Source: Atriophallophorus winterbourni (taxonomy: Eukaryota > Platyhelminthes > Trematoda > Plagiorchiida > Microphallidae). Taken from it: 64,000 nt of DNA. The stretch covers positions 1 to 64,000 of the forward strand of contig JACCGJ010000601.1 in the NCBI GenBank assembly GCA_013407085.1. Direction: 5' to 3'. Position numbers and translations under genes: made by a program. Under the pieces are notes generated by a model. That model did no database searches, had not been told where the DNA came from, and was given only the letters and a program-made list of their open reading frames with translations. Position 1 is the stretch's first letter, and every line of letters begins with the position of its first letter. This document shows positions 62,931 to 64,000 of this stretch, piece by piece.

Positions 62931-63200
62931 TCTATCAGATGGGTGCAAACAGCACGAAACTGGTCGTGGGGTGTGTGAGGGAAATGTATTCAAATGAATT
63001 TTTGTGCATGATCATGGGTTTAACGCCAACTACGTGTGCTTTGGCGTATGTGATTAAACAAGTTGGTCATACAAATCTGGCCCAACAGTGGCATACAAGC
63101 GTAACTTGTTTACCATTCTTCCACTGTTTCAAGCGCATGCGGATCCTGATCGTATTGTCCATCGCTGATGAGTGCAAACAGCATGAAATTGTGTGTAGGG
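62931..63200 (+). mobile_element. Tandem hammerhead-like monomers, 229 bp apart
   Basis: First motif (62,936-62,965): CAGATGG, GTGC-AAACA-GCAC, GAAACTGGTC, then GTGGGGTGTG. Second (63,165-63,195): CTGATGA, GTGC-AAACA-GCAT, GAAATTGTG, then GTAGGGTGTG. Both are preceded by GATCCTAATC/GATCCTGATC. Merged, the two give a complete hammerhead core: CTGATGA, a 4-bp helix II with AAACA loop, GAAA, and AC-TG-GT helix III ending in GTC. Each single copy has one or two core changes. No coding function is seen in the ORF across it. Confidence 0.6.
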
Positions 63201-64000
63201 TGTGACGCAAAAATATCCAAATACGGATATTTTGTTTAATCCCACGGAAAAAGTTTATCCGTTTGTTATGTGAAGGATTTCAGTCGTTCACTTTAATCAA
63301 CCTTCAAAAACGACTTTCAAGTATACAAGGAATCGTGCAATTGGCAATTTCGTAAAACGGGGTTTGAATGCAGATAGTAAGACTACAACTCAACGAAAGG
63401 TTTACGTCAACTACGAAGTGATTGCTGTTTAGGAGCCCACGATCGACGCAGCCGTAGGATGGCAAAAATTAAAATGTGCTTAGAGCGAAAAAATAGATTA
63501 CACAGTGCATAAACACGCTAGAAACGAATGCTTTGACAGGGCGCTAGTTCCAATGTAGGGCGAACAAAAACGATTTCAATATGTTAAAGGTATGGAAAAT
63601 TGGCGAAACTGCCGCCGGTAAATGAAATAATTTCAGAAATGTCGTGTGATGTTCATCAAAAAACACCAAGTTAGTACACACGGACCAAATTGACAATATG
63701 CGCTCGCTAACCGTACGTGGCTCCGTGCTACATGCTTTTTGCGTCAAATTTGGTCATATGTTTCACACTATCTTGCACGCACGAGCATGTTTACACACGA
63801 GCACGCAGTGATGATGCAATGAATGACATCGAGACACATTGTGTTGTGGGCTTGCGTAGGTGACAACCGTAGAGGACACGTGAACACAAGGTCAACTAAA
63901 TTTGATTATCTCGTTTGTGGTAAACAGAACGTAAAATGCGGAGTATAGAAACGGTGTTGATGTAACATTTGCCGTAAGGACACAGTCAAGACCTGATTAA

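Overview
The window looks like a flatworm nuclear genome, most likely a trematode. The evidence is: AT-rich intron-bearing DNA; a PIH1D1 gene whose first introns are only 34-37 nt while later ones reach 5.8 and 11.1 kb (a size gradient known from schistosomes); many decayed non-LTR retrotransposon fragments (RTE-like, CR1-like and an endonuclease/RT family often mis-annotated as craniofacial development protein 2); and several hammerhead-ribozyme-like repeats. No prokaryotic, viral, rRNA or tRNA features were recognised.

Two host genes are supported. (1) PIH1D1, plus strand, 3,013-22,936: eight coding exons were joined by eye into an uninterrupted 267-codon frame covering the PIH N-terminal domain and the C-terminal CS-like domain. 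(2) A Kruppel-like factor (KLF), minus strand: the main exon at 24,372-25,889 ends in three C2H2 fingers. It has no ATG of its own and starts at a splice acceptor. A good candidate first exon (29 codons, ending in a canonical donor in the matching phase) lies about 10.7 kb upstream at 36,606-36,692. The two genes are convergent, about 1.4 kb apart.

Layout: 1-2,790 dispersed repeats and a broken RTE-like element; 3,013-22,936 PIH1D1, its long introns holding CR1, RTE and LINE remnants plus two Penelope/hammerhead-like repeat structures (7.7-8.1 kb inverted, 18.9-19.15 kb direct); 24,372-36,692 KLF; 30,709-31,015 a GATA array; 31,016-42,268 and 43,269-54,404 two copies of the same ~11.2 kb segment separated by exactly 1,000 N; 54,405-64,000 mostly retrotransposon remnants, including a nearly full-length but broken CR1 on the minus strand, ending with a tandem pair of hammerhead-like motifs.

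The 11.2 kb duplication carries two copies of the KLF candidate first exon but only one main exon exists. Its geometry (left contig ends at the last base of copy 1, right contig starts inside a GATA microsatellite, fixed-size gap) suggests unmerged overlapping haplotigs rather than a true tandem duplication, though a real duplication is not excluded. The most interesting non-genic signal is a set of short repeats with hammerhead core signatures (CTGANGA ... GAAA) in at least three arrangements: tandem at ~220-230 bp spacing, fused to a CR1 3' end, and as 81-bp direct repeats flanked by an 11-bp duplication. All alignments and splice assignments were done by eye, and family assignments rest on remembered conserved motifs, not on a search.
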